Source of the DNA: Candidatus Wolfebacteria bacterium
GTDB lineage: Bacteria; Patescibacteriota; Minisyncoccia; UBA6257; UBA9933
Assembly (NCBI GenBank): GCA_024654025.1
Contig: JANLIR010000008.1
Coordinates: forward strand, 1 to 38,035
Direction: 5' to 3'
DNA length: 38,035 nt
Shown here: positions 8,189 to 16,382 of the stretch, in pieces
Layout of the letters: each line of letters begins with the position of its first letter
How positions within the stretch are numbered: the first letter of the stretch is position 1
The notes under the pieces: generated by a model
Databases searched by the model: none
Seen by the model: the letters and a program-made list of their open reading frames with translations, nothing else
Told to the model about the DNA's origin: nothing
Translations under genes and position numbers: made by a program

Positions 8189-10695
8189 TATTGATTGATA
8201 TTAGTGGATATTGGGATACTTGTTGCCTGCCCTGAGCCTGCCGAAGGGTTGGTTGATATTGGTTGCGGTTTCGTCGGCGAAAGAATACTAATCGGCAATC
8301 CGGCGCTTGCTACGGCAGCAGATACAGAACAAGCAGAGGTTGTTTGCGATAAAGAAGAAGTGGCTGATTCGGTTGCGTCTCCATTTCTGTATTTGATTGT
8401 ATATGAATATGAAGTATTGCAAGTAAGTCCTGTGTCAGTCCAGGAATTGGTTGTTATCCAACCGGAATTATTTGAATTTGTTGTATTGAGGAAATAATAG
8501 CCAGAGGAAGAAGAAGACGCGTTATTGAAAGAATCAACTGATAAAGCATTGGAAGTTTGGCTTGGAGTAGCGGAGAAGTTAGTGGGACTAGGAGTAAGAG
8601 TGTATTTGCTGGAAGTGGCTCCGTATGAAGAGATATTTCCTGCCAGGTCTGTGAATCTGACATCATAGGTGTATTGGGTGTTGGAGGTAAGAGATGAGTC
8701 AGAAGTGGTAGCAGTGGAAGTGGAAACAGCTGACAAGGTGGTGGTGGAGTTTCTTCTTACTTGCCATTGGTAAAGGCCAGAACCACTCTCTGTGATTGTT
8801 GAAGTAGAAGGCCTGTTGATGATTATTGAGGAAGAAGTGATGGTTCCGAATGTTGATGACGCGATTGTTCCTGTGGGAGCGGTGGTGTCAACTCCAAAGG
8901 AATTAGTTCCTGAATTGAATTGAGTAAATGATGATGTTCCGTTGGAATAATCCAATAATCTGGCTTGCCATTTGTAGTTTCCGTCTGGAAGAGAAGAAAC
9001 AGTAATTGATGAGGTGGCAGTGGCACCAGAAGAAGAAGTGGCGGTGGAAGTGGTGAAGCTGGAAGCGGTGTAATTAGGAGCATTAGAAAACGTAGAGGTG
9101 GACAATTCTACTTGGAGTTTTTCCAAATCATTGAGATCAGAGTCGGAGATAATACCCATAAAACATGCGGTAGATGTAGTTATCCAATAAGTGGAGGTGG
9201 ACATAGCGCTGGAACAACCTGAAGTGTATTGGCCTAAACTAACTGGAGTATTGGGAGCGGTGTTGACGAATTCATCCGCTCCGATGTCCCAAGCAGAACC
9301 CCAAGGTCTGGTTTGTCCGTCAATGTCGTCAGTAAAACCAATTTCGGAGACGCTTGAGGTGGCGGAGTCTTTAGCGGCAGTGTCTGATGAACGAAGGTGG
9401 AAATCAGAAGTGGAGGTAGAAACAAACGCCACAATTTTACTGGTTGTTGCGAAGGTGGCGTTGGGCGCGTCTCCAGCGATGTCGGAAATGTTGTAATTGG
9501 AACCTGCTGGGAAACTCCCGGAGTAACCATCTGTAGAACTTTGAGCAATATTATTCTTATGCAACCCCGTATTATCCGACCAACTAAAATACCCACCATA
9601 CGAATTATAAACAGTATTGTTGTAAACATAATGGGTACTTGCACGAGTGCGTATTCCATAATTAACATAAGAGCCGTTGATAAAATCATAAACGATATTA
9701 TTCCAAACCCTAGAAGTAAGACCAGTAACCTCAAGTATTATTCCGCTATTATTAGCGGCCGTCCCTGACAAAACTCCTTTTATAATATTATCGGAAATCC
9801 TCACATCTGAACTGCCAGCATCAACATACGCTTGAAGAATGCCAGCGTCCCAAGCACTATTAGTAGTTAATCGTATCTGTAGTCCTTCCACACGCACATA
9901 GTTTTCCCGATTTGTAAGAATTGATGCTAATACATATTTCGTGTCATCCCACTTCCCGCTATGCCTTGCCGCAGTAGTAGTATAAATTTTTATGTAGTTG
10001 GTTGAGGTAGTTGTCCAACCGTCTATTGTAACCGCAGTCGTATCCGCGCTTGTCCAAGCTCCATCTATTTTAGCAGTGGCTATGGCGGAATCGCCTGCGT
10101 TGGATATGACTATATAATTAGAACCGTTTACCTGAAGTTGTTCGCCTGATTGAAAATTTGATTTGCCTCTGGCAGAAGTTTGACCAGAAGTATTAAGAGT
10201 TGAAGTGACTATTAGGGTTAATTGGGTGCTTGATTGGATAGACAACACTTGTTGCCAGGTTTGGGATGATTCAAGCCAGATATAATCATCTGCTGTTAGT
10301 TCGGTTGTGTATAAGGTTCCGTCTCCGGTAACCGTGGAGGTGGTGTTGGAAAAAGTTGAAGTGCCGGTCAGGATGTTTCTGATGTTTTCCACAAGAACTT
10401 GATTGCTTGTAGTGGATGCGTTATGAAGAACCTTAGCTTTGGTAGTTGTGGATACTGAACCAGTAACAGTTGCTCCGTCTGAAACAGTTCCGGTTGTGGA
10501 AGAAACGGAATAAACCTTGGTGGAAGAAACTGTTAAATCGGTATTAATTGCCGCTTCCCAAGAAGACAGGGTGTTATAATCCCCTCCTGATTGCATTACA
10601 GATGAAACGAATTCAGTGGCGGCAAATGTTTTGGGGATTAAAAAAACCAGGCCTAAAATAAATACGGTTAATAAAAATATTAGCTTTCCGCGCAT
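7999..10695 (-). CDS. Secreted beta-helix/Fn3-like protein, C-terminus frameshifted
   Basis: 898 aa as read. Signal peptide (FLLTVFILGLVFLIPKTFA), ATEFVSSVMQSGGDY, an insert not seen in the sister genes (about 105-190, LTADDYIWLESSQTW), a beta-helix, WDIGADEFVN near 470, and a Ser/Thr-rich Fn3-like region to about 790. The last 50 or so residues (YKVSLPRPLQSRSQ...) have no family character. They are the wrong frame of a peptidoglycan-binding domain that is intact in the alternative frame down to 7872. The switch falls in a 10-bp tandem repeat. A GC-rich repeat just before it encodes NPSAGSGQA. In this state the protein would be secreted but lack its wall anchor. The alternative is an assembly error in the repeat. 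Confidence 0.8.
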   Translation of the reverse strand: MRGKLIFLLTVFILGLVFLIPKTFAATEFVSSVMQSGGDYNTLSSWEAAINTDLTVSSTKVYSVSSTTGTVSDGATVTGSVSTTTKAKVLHNASTTSNQVLVENIRNILTGTSTFSNTTSTVTGDGTLYTTELTADDYIWLESSQTWQQVLSIQSSTQLTLIVTSTLNTSGQTSARGKSNFQSGEQLQVNGSNYIVISNAGDSAIATAKIDGAWTSADTTAVTIDGWTTTSTNYIKIYTTTAARHSGKWDDTKYVLASILTNRENYVRVEGLQIRLTTNSAWDAGILQAYVDAGSSDVRISDNIIKGVLSGTAANNSGIILEVTGLTSRVWNNIVYDFINGSYVNYGIRTRASTHYVYNNTVYNSYGGYFSWSDNTGLHKNNIAQSSTDGYSGSFPAGSNYNISDIAGDAPNATFATTSKIVAFVSTSTSDFHLRSSDTAAKDSATSSVSEIGFTDDIDGQTRPWGSAWDIGADEFVNTAPNTPVSLGQYTSGCSSAMSTSTYWITTSTACFMGIISDSDLNDLEKLQVELSTSTFSNAPNYTASSFTTSTATSSSGATATSSITVSSLPDGNYKWQARLLDYSNGTSSFTQFNSGTNSFGVDTTAPTGTIASSTFGTITSSSIIINRPSTSTITESGSGLYQWQVRRNSTTTLSAVSTSTATTSDSSLTSNTQYTYDVRFTDLAGNISSYGATSSKYTLTPSPTNFSATPSQTSNALSVDSFNNASSSSSGYYFLNTTNSNNSGWITTNSWTDTGLTCNTSYSYTIKYRNGDATESATSSLSQTTSACSVSAAVASAGLPISILSPTKPQPISTNPSAGSGQATSIPISTNINQYQSISISIIYKVSLPRPLQSRSQKPPIISLPIPRYLSPKADHRILRTINQTSSPETSDQIRHS
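8171..8200. repeat. 10-bp tandem repeat (3 copies) in coding sequence
   Basis: Three head-to-tail units, CTGATTGATA followed by TTGATTGATA twice, and then a degenerate fourth (TTAGTGGATA). The unit length is not a multiple of three, so each gain or loss changes frame. Two units put the downstream peptidoglycan-binding domain in frame; three, as here, do not. Confidence 0.9.
8226..8248. repeat. GC-rich CTTCGGCAGGCTCAGG-type repeat in coding sequence
   Basis: On the minus strand CCCTTCGGCAGGCTCAGGG followed by CAGG encodes NPSAGSGQA inside the secreted protein. The sister gene at 1-2544 lacks it at the same place, so it is an insertion. Relatives of this repeat lie at 30213, 30338 and 33166. 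Confidence 0.7.
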
Positions 10696-10701
10696 AAATT
10701 A

Positions 10702-10729
10702 ATTGTAGCAAATTTCGATTGTTAAACAA
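10702..10729 (-). promoter_or_regulatory. Sigma70-like promoter next to the start codon
   Basis: Minus strand TTGTTT (10729-10724), 16 bp, TACAAT (10707-10702), then 6 bases to ATG 10695. It overlaps the stop region of the gene at 10722. It implies a leaderless transcript and some independence from the upstream genes. Confidence 0.4.
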
Positions 10730-12023
10730 CGCTTAGTCCTGTTGGTGCGGCAGGAGGAGTAGTGTCGCCAGAAACATATTCATATGCTCCAAGGTCGGGA
10801 AAAGAACTTGCCGATCTGCTATTTCCCTCAATATCAGTAGGAACTGTGGCGGTAAGATTAAGACCAGCGTCAATTGGAGCGGCTCCGGTAACTAAATGAT
10901 AGTTTCCATTTGCTTTGTTAATGTAATAACTATCTGAGGTAGCTATATTGTTTATTATTGATAGGCCTATGTTATTTTTAACATCGGTTGTCCCTGCTGA
11001 GATATAAACTGCTTTGGAATTCGGCATATCAATTGTATTGTGATAAATTTTCCTTGCGTACCCTGAATCCCCCGCCCAAAGATTGTCAACATAAATTCCA
11101 TAATGGTTCGCATTAATATTATAAATTAGATTGTTATATATCGTAGATCCGGTTCCTGCCCGTATCGCAGTATAACCAGTATGAATAATGTTGTTTTTGA
11201 TTATGTGGTTTGGATTTGAATCCCATCCTTTGCCGTCAGTATGATTGGATTGATTCACTTCGATTGCCCCAACCGTGGCACCAATATCTGGAGTGTTATA
11301 AATGAGATTGCCATCAACTGTAATATCATGAGTTCCAGGTTTTAACTCTATAGCTTCATCTACTATATTATAGATGGTATTATTTTTTACTAAAATATTA
11401 TTAGTATTGTCTTGTAATCCTCCTGAACCGGTTCCTATGTATATTCCTTCGCCGTTATATTGCCATTGACGAGTATCGTGGATTAAATTATTTTGAATCG
11501 TAATGTAAGACGAATTATTGTGGATAGAAACGGCGTCTTGTCCAACATGATGCACGCTGGAATTTTCTATTATCATATGATCCGAATTTTCTATCCAAAT
11601 TCCCTGATTATAATTTGTTATTTCAAAGCCAGAAAGATTCATATAACTAACGCCGCTAAATTTCATTCTTCCTGTATTGATTCCATTTCCCAAAAGTTTG
11701 GGAGTATGGCCGCTATAGGCTTTAATCTCTGTGCTTTTGGCACTATTGCCGCTTGGGCCTGTTATGGTAAAACTTTCGTTATAAGTCCCGTTTTTCACAA
11801 TAAGATTGTCTCCGCCTGAAATTATACTTATGCCATATTGAATAGTGCACCATGGATTAGATTCTGTTCCGTAAGAAGAAGAATTATTACAAACAGGAGA
11901 TCCGGAATTATCAACATAATAATTGGCGGCTTGGGAAATTTTAATAAATATTAAACCAAAAATCCCTGTGAAGATAGCGAGAAAAATAATAAACTTTTGA
12001 AAATTTCTAACTTGAAAATTCAT
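10722..12023 (-). CDS. Secreted right-handed beta-helix protein with DTTPP tail
   Basis: 433 aa. Signal peptide (FIIFLAIFTGIFGLIFIKIS, QAANYYVDNSG). It then shows the most regular beta-helix in the array, with repeated NN-I-(Y/H) turns (IIENSSVHHV, ITIQNNLIHD, ILVKNNTIYNI, ITVDGNLIYNT, HIIKNNIIHTG). This pattern matches NosD/carbohydrate-binding parallel beta-helix proteins. The closing motif is DLGAYEYVSG and the tail is DTTPPAAPTGLSVV. It probably binds or cleaves polysaccharide at the surface, but no catalytic residues can be assigned. Confidence 0.85.
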   Translation of the reverse strand: MNFQVRNFQKFIIFLAIFTGIFGLIFIKISQAANYYVDNSGSPVCNNSSSYGTESNPWCTIQYGISIISGGDNLIVKNGTYNESFTITGPSGNSAKSTEIKAYSGHTPKLLGNGINTGRMKFSGVSYMNLSGFEITNYNQGIWIENSDHMIIENSSVHHVGQDAVSIHNNSSYITIQNNLIHDTRQWQYNGEGIYIGTGSGGLQDNTNNILVKNNTIYNIVDEAIELKPGTHDITVDGNLIYNTPDIGATVGAIEVNQSNHTDGKGWDSNPNHIIKNNIIHTGYTAIRAGTGSTIYNNLIYNINANHYGIYVDNLWAGDSGYARKIYHNTIDMPNSKAVYISAGTTDVKNNIGLSIINNIATSDSYYINKANGNYHLVTGAAPIDAGLNLTATVPTDIEGNSRSASSFPDLGAYEYVSGDTTPPAAPTGLSVV

Positions 12024-12059
12024 TTATATTTTTAAAAGTTATGGGTTGATGGTTGCGTG

Positions 12060-12092
12060 CCCCGTAGCGAGTTTTACTCTGCTACTTGGGGG
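12060..12092 (-). terminator. Hairpin after the gene at 12093, weak terminator
   Basis: An imperfect GC-closed hairpin (arms with GTAGC/GCTAC and CCCC/GGGG ends, loop TTTTA) lies between the stop at 12093 and the next start at 12023. No clear U-tract follows on the minus strand, so it may be only a spacer structure. Confidence 0.3.
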
Positions 12093-13475
12093 TCAGTTAA
12101 TTGTCAGTCCTGTCGGCGCAGAAGGAGGAGTGGTGTCAGGAGAGCCGCCTGTTAGCGGGTGGGGATAGGTATAAGCGGTATAGGGATACGTCGCGTCTCC
12201 TGTTTGCGGAGCGCGATTATAGTAGTCGCGATTCGCCTGAATATGCGCGGATGTATAGCATGTGCCAGTTTCCGGCGAAGCGTCGTACACGCTTGCCGTA
12301 ACCGGCGATCCATTTAATGTGTTGTCCCAATAATAGATTGGGGCTGGTATTCGATTTCCACCTTGACCTGCTTGTTCAAAGCATTGATACCCACGGTACG
12401 TTTCTGTTGGAGATTTGTTTCCATCATATGTATACGCGCTATACCCTCCTTGGGAATTATCCCAAGTGCCGTTGCATTGCCCTCTCGTCGTATAAAGAGA
12501 GCCAGAAGTTGTTTGTCCGTACCTGGTAAACCAATTCTCACATGACCGGTAATTCGTCATTTGTACACCACGAGAACCCCAATCCCCGATAATTGTATTA
12601 TTGTAAATTTTCCCTGTTCCGCCACGGAACTGAAACATCCATACAGGACGCACCCGCTCCGTGCCACTGTACTGAGTCATGGTATTCCCATATGCTTCAA
12701 ACGCCAGGCAGCTATCTCCTGAATCAGGACCGTGAGTTGCGATACTCCAATTTACCAAGGTATTGTAACGAACGACGTATTTTCCTCCGTCACCACAGTC
12801 AAACGCGTCCGAACTACCTCCAGTGGAATCCTCAAAGTATGAGTCTTCAAAATATACGAAAGTGTTATCTCCCCATGTGGTAGGAATCTTCCAGTTATCT
12901 GCAACGGGAACGGTAGTTATCTTTCCGCGGACAAGAGTACCTCCTATGTTTCCTCCCGAATTTCCCGTAGTAACCCGAACGTGGTCTATTAATCCGGTCG
13001 CTCCGTTGGTAGCCGTGAAAGATCTTCCATGGGAAAGAGTTTGGTCAACATATATATGGTCAAAACGGAAAACAGTTCCAACTCCATTTGCTTGTATCAT
13101 ACCCCATGTTGATCCGCCACCGGTTTCAGTAGACCCGACACGGAACCCACTAATTCTATAAAACCCGGCAGTTCCGCCAACGCTAAATAACGTCGTATAT
13201 GTCGGATATGCGCCTCCATTGTTTCTGAGGTATGTACCGTTTTCGTTTAGCGCCTTTATGGTCAATGGTTTTGTGACGCTTACCCCAGAACTCCAATCCC
13301 AAGTCCCATCAGGACACACAAGCGTATCGCCTGCCGTTGCCGAGGATACGTAAGAAGCCACTGTTGTCCGAGCGCAATCCGGGAGGTTAGTCGTCGCTGC
13401 CCAAGAACTTTCCGCCCAGCCGAAAATTCCAAATAAAATGAATAAGAGACCGGTAATAAGTAATTTAATTTTCAT
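12093..13475 (-). CDS. Secreted beta-helix (pectate-lyase-like fold) protein with DTTPP tail
   Basis: 460 aa from the ATG at 13475, chosen because it gives a clean signal peptide (MKIKLLITGLLFILFGIFGW, AESSWAAT). An ATG at 13523 would add 16 residues and overlap the upstream stop. The mature protein begins TTNLPDCARTTVASYVSSAT and GDTLVCPDGTWDW, an opening seen in parallel beta-helix proteins of the pectate-lyase superfamily. Rungs include FRFDHIYVD, LIDHVRV and YFEDSYFEDSTGGSSDAFDC. Its Cys content is higher than in its paralogues. It ends GGSPDTTPPSAPTGLTIN and lacks the GAYE motif. It may recognise surface glycans; activity is not shown. Confidence 0.8.
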   Translation of the reverse strand: MKIKLLITGLLFILFGIFGWAESSWAATTNLPDCARTTVASYVSSATAGDTLVCPDGTWDWSSGVSVTKPLTIKALNENGTYLRNNGGAYPTYTTLFSVGGTAGFYRISGFRVGSTETGGGSTWGMIQANGVGTVFRFDHIYVDQTLSHGRSFTATNGATGLIDHVRVTTGNSGGNIGGTLVRGKITTVPVADNWKIPTTWGDNTFVYFEDSYFEDSTGGSSDAFDCGDGGKYVVRYNTLVNWSIATHGPDSGDSCLAFEAYGNTMTQYSGTERVRPVWMFQFRGGTGKIYNNTIIGDWGSRGVQMTNYRSCENWFTRYGQTTSGSLYTTRGQCNGTWDNSQGGYSAYTYDGNKSPTETYRGYQCFEQAGQGGNRIPAPIYYWDNTLNGSPVTASVYDASPETGTCYTSAHIQANRDYYNRAPQTGDATYPYTAYTYPHPLTGGSPDTTPPSAPTGLTIN

Positions 13476-13512
13476 AATTTTATTTACACTACTAATAATA
13501 GCCTTGCAATTT

Positions 13513-14793
13513 CTACAATTCATCTGCTCCGATATCCCAAATAGATCCCCTGGTTTGTCCGTCTATGTCAGTAGTAAAAGCCAAATTGGGGTCTGCGGAT
13601 AAATCAGTTCCGGTATCTTTGGCGGAAGTATCGGTTGAAACGAGATGAAAGTCGCCAGTGGAGGTGGAAACAAAATTTACTATTTTACTTGTTGTCGCGA
13701 AAGTAGCGTTAGGAGCGTCTCCAGCGATATCGGAGATGTTGTAGTCGGAGGAGGTTGCAAAAGTGCCGTTATATCCATCATTTGCACCTTGCACAATATT
13801 ATTTTTTGCAAAATAATTCACTCTGACATTTATAACAATACCATCTACACTATTATAAATAGTATTGTTATAGCTGTGTACAACCATGTTATAGCCCGTG
13901 TCAGCACCAAAATAAATACCCATGCCTCTGGTCCCATTTTTAAAATCATAAATAATGTTATTCCACAAAAAATTATTGTTTGAACGAGCGCCGGAACTGA
14001 TCAGTCCTGTAATGTTCTGGCTTCCTGCAGTTAGCGTGCCAGTTTTAATTATGGAGTTAGAAATTCGCAATTCTGAATTAACATTATCAACAAAATTGAA
14101 TATCCCATAAGTGGAGACCGCGGAACTATTCGAAGCCTTAATTTGTAAGCCGTCTATTTTTGTGAATTCTTCCCTCACCCATACGGCGCTACCGTCGGCT
14201 GAGAGAGTTACTTCTAATCTGTATTTCCCCGTATCCCATTTCCCGTTATGCCTTGCTGTGGCAGTAGTATAGATATTGATGTAGTTAGTTGAAGTAGTTG
14301 TCCAGCCTACAATAGCTACAACCGTAGTATCCGCACTTGTCCAAGAGCCGTCAATTTTGGCGGTAGCAATTGCAGAATCTCCCGTATCGGATATTTGGAA
14401 ATAATTGGTGGTGGAAGCGGTTACTCGCCATTGATCGCCTACTTGAAAAGAATAGGTGGAGCTGGAGATAGAAGCGATAAGGATTTGAGTGGCTGTGTTG
14501 TGTTTGGAAACTCCCGTTATCTCGGTTGATGTCGAACTTCGCCATAAAGTAACGCCAGCGGCGTCAGCGATTGTCCCAGTTACTGAACCAGAGAAAACTT
14601 TTGTGGTTGAGGTTGTTAGATCGGTATTTATAGCCGCTTCCCAAGCGAATAGAGTGGCATAATCCCCTCCCGTCTGTTGAATAGTGGAGACAAATTCAGT
14701 GGCGGCGAATGCTTTGTTGCTTATTCCAAAAACCAGCAGAATAAATACAATTAGAAATATTATTTTTTTAAAATTTATAACCTGAAAATTCAT
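13513..14793 (-). CDS. Secreted beta-helix protein, short form ending at the DIGADE motif
   Basis: 426 aa. Signal peptide (IIFLIVFILLVFGISNKAFA), ATEFVSTIQQTGGDY, a beta-helix, and the protein stops at WDIGADEL. It is the N-terminal module of the large paralogues (1-2544 and 7999-10695) without the Ser/Thr-rich and wall-binding parts. Nucleotide similarity to the first gene is very high in the N-terminal third (14383-14710 against 2141-2467). Without an anchor it would be released or held by partners. Confidence 0.82.
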   Translation of the reverse strand: MNFQVINFKKIIFLIVFILLVFGISNKAFAATEFVSTIQQTGGDYATLFAWEAAINTDLTTSTTKVFSGSVTGTIADAAGVTLWRSSTSTEITGVSKHNTATQILIASISSSTYSFQVGDQWRVTASTTNYFQISDTGDSAIATAKIDGSWTSADTTVVAIVGWTTTSTNYINIYTTATARHNGKWDTGKYRLEVTLSADGSAVWVREEFTKIDGLQIKASNSSAVSTYGIFNFVDNVNSELRISNSIIKTGTLTAGSQNITGLISSGARSNNNFLWNNIIYDFKNGTRGMGIYFGADTGYNMVVHSYNNTIYNSVDGIVINVRVNYFAKNNIVQGANDGYNGTFATSSDYNISDIAGDAPNATFATTSKIVNFVSTSTGDFHLVSTDTSAKDTGTDLSADPNLAFTTDIDGQTRGSIWDIGADEL

Positions 14794-14820
14794 TGAAAAT
14801 TGGAAATTTAAAATTATAAA

Positions 14821-16365
14821 TTATGATATGGACAGCCCTGTCGGCACAGCGGGAGGGGTGGTGTCAGCCGGAACTCCAGAAACATATTCATACGCGCCAC
14901 GATCCCATGTTCCGTCAGCGCCACGGATATTTCCGTACATATCCAGACGGGAATCGAACGTGCCGAAAAACGTATCAGCGGACTCGTTCCACCATGATTG
15001 TGCCGCTAAGTTTAATCCTGCCGCTGTTGGAGCGACCACCCTATAATCATCTTTGGTATAGTCTACGAATATGCTGGATGATAATCCAGTTTGTGCGTTC
15101 GTTCCTCCGGGCGCGCCATATCCACCGGAAGCGTGATACCCATGACCTGTCTGCCTATTGCTGGTAGAGTTATTGCTGTTGTAATATAGATTGTTGTAGA
15201 GGTAGTTCTCAGCCACTACAGAATAACCAGATGCTATATGGTAGCGTATCTGCGTGAACTCCGCGCCAGCATCGGTCAAAGAGTCTCGAAGATTAACATG
15301 AGTATTGTTGTAGGAACTAACGTAAGAAAACTCAGGTGTTGCGGCTACCGCTTCTGCTCCTGCGACAATGCCGTTATTAAACCCACGATTTCCTTCGGTA
15401 CAATCACCTACGCTTGGTAGGCACACTCCTGTTTGTCCATACTTATTGTAGATAATATTTCCATAAAACCTTACCTGACGAAAATTCTCTCCATATAAAA
15501 TCGCCTGACCTTCATTATGAATAAACTTATTCCATCGTACTACGATATAGTTTGGCAGGTCAGAACCAGCGCCGGGCCAGTGGAATTGAAGCACTTGTCC
15601 GTATGGCGCATAGGGACAATTACCCCGAACGCCCGGTCCACAATAAGGACGCCGCCTTCCAAGCCTTTCTACAACACTCCTTTCAATCAAGACATACTTT
15701 GAGTTTCCGAACTGCATTCCATCAGTAGTACAGTTTTGAAAGTATGAGTTTTGTATTTTATAATGATGTCTATTGACGCCTGAAACACGAAGGGCTATCG
15801 TATCATCCGAACCTAAAATTCCTTCCTGATCTCTGGCAGCATTATAAACGTGGACATACCTTATAGTAATATTACTCGAATTTGTTATCTGTACATATCC
15901 AGCGTGGAGTAAATGAGTGTTAAGGCTGACTTTTATTCCATAATCGAGGGTGTTGGTACTGGGTACTATATGAGTTCCGTTTCCGTCGATTGTATAATAA
16001 CTGGTTGCGAAAATTATCGGACCGGTGAAGATTGCCTGTCCTGTTCCATAAGAATCGCTCCATCCGGTTGACGTTCCGTGATCTGCAACGGTGGCCTTCT
16101 TAATCGTAATCACGAGAGTGCCATTAACCGCATCATCAAAGATGTGTCCGGCACCATATGATCCGGTAGCAAGGTAGTAGGTATCTCCGCGGGTAAGGGC
16201 GGAGGGGAGACTGCCGTAGGCGTTTGCCCAGTCAGATCCGTTTCCAGAGGCTCCTTGCCGCACGTAGCGGTTGGCTGCTTCGGAACTTTCCGCCAAACCA
16301 AAAAGGCCGAGAAATACTGCCAAAAAAATTAAAAAAATTTTGTTCGGAGATTTATAGATACTCAT
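14821..16365 (-). CDS. Secreted beta-helix protein with DTTPP tail
   Basis: 514 aa from ATG 16365; a TTG at 16377 would add four residues. Signal peptide (FLIFLAVFLGLFGLAESSEA), then ANRYVRQGASGNGSDWANAY and GDTYYLATGSYGAG. The beta-helix contains many Asn/Tyr turns (NITIRYVHVYN, YKIQNSYFQNC, VLIERSVVERL), followed by WDRGAYEYVSG and ADTTPPAVPTGLSIS. Five bases separate it from the stop of the pseudopilin gene, so the two are probably co-translated. Role: exported surface protein of unknown ligand. Confidence 0.83.
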   Translation of the reverse strand: MSIYKSPNKIFLIFLAVFLGLFGLAESSEAANRYVRQGASGNGSDWANAYGSLPSALTRGDTYYLATGSYGAGHIFDDAVNGTLVITIKKATVADHGTSTGWSDSYGTGQAIFTGPIIFATSYYTIDGNGTHIVPSTNTLDYGIKVSLNTHLLHAGYVQITNSSNITIRYVHVYNAARDQEGILGSDDTIALRVSGVNRHHYKIQNSYFQNCTTDGMQFGNSKYVLIERSVVERLGRRRPYCGPGVRGNCPYAPYGQVLQFHWPGAGSDLPNYIVVRWNKFIHNEGQAILYGENFRQVRFYGNIIYNKYGQTGVCLPSVGDCTEGNRGFNNGIVAGAEAVAATPEFSYVSSYNNTHVNLRDSLTDAGAEFTQIRYHIASGYSVVAENYLYNNLYYNSNNSTSNRQTGHGYHASGGYGAPGGTNAQTGLSSSIFVDYTKDDYRVVAPTAAGLNLAAQSWWNESADTFFGTFDSRLDMYGNIRGADGTWDRGAYEYVSGVPADTTPPAVPTGLSIS

Positions 16366-16382
16366 AAAAATCGGCAAAAAGG

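Noticed and set aside
8195-8497. 100-codon plus-strand ORF
   Set aside because: Antisense shadow of the Ser/Thr-rich coding region; the same shadow appears over the sister gene at 152-412.
9234-9734. 166-codon minus-strand ORF rich in Leu and Pro
   Set aside because: Alternative frame of a Ser/Thr-rich beta-helix gene, where biased codons keep other frames open.
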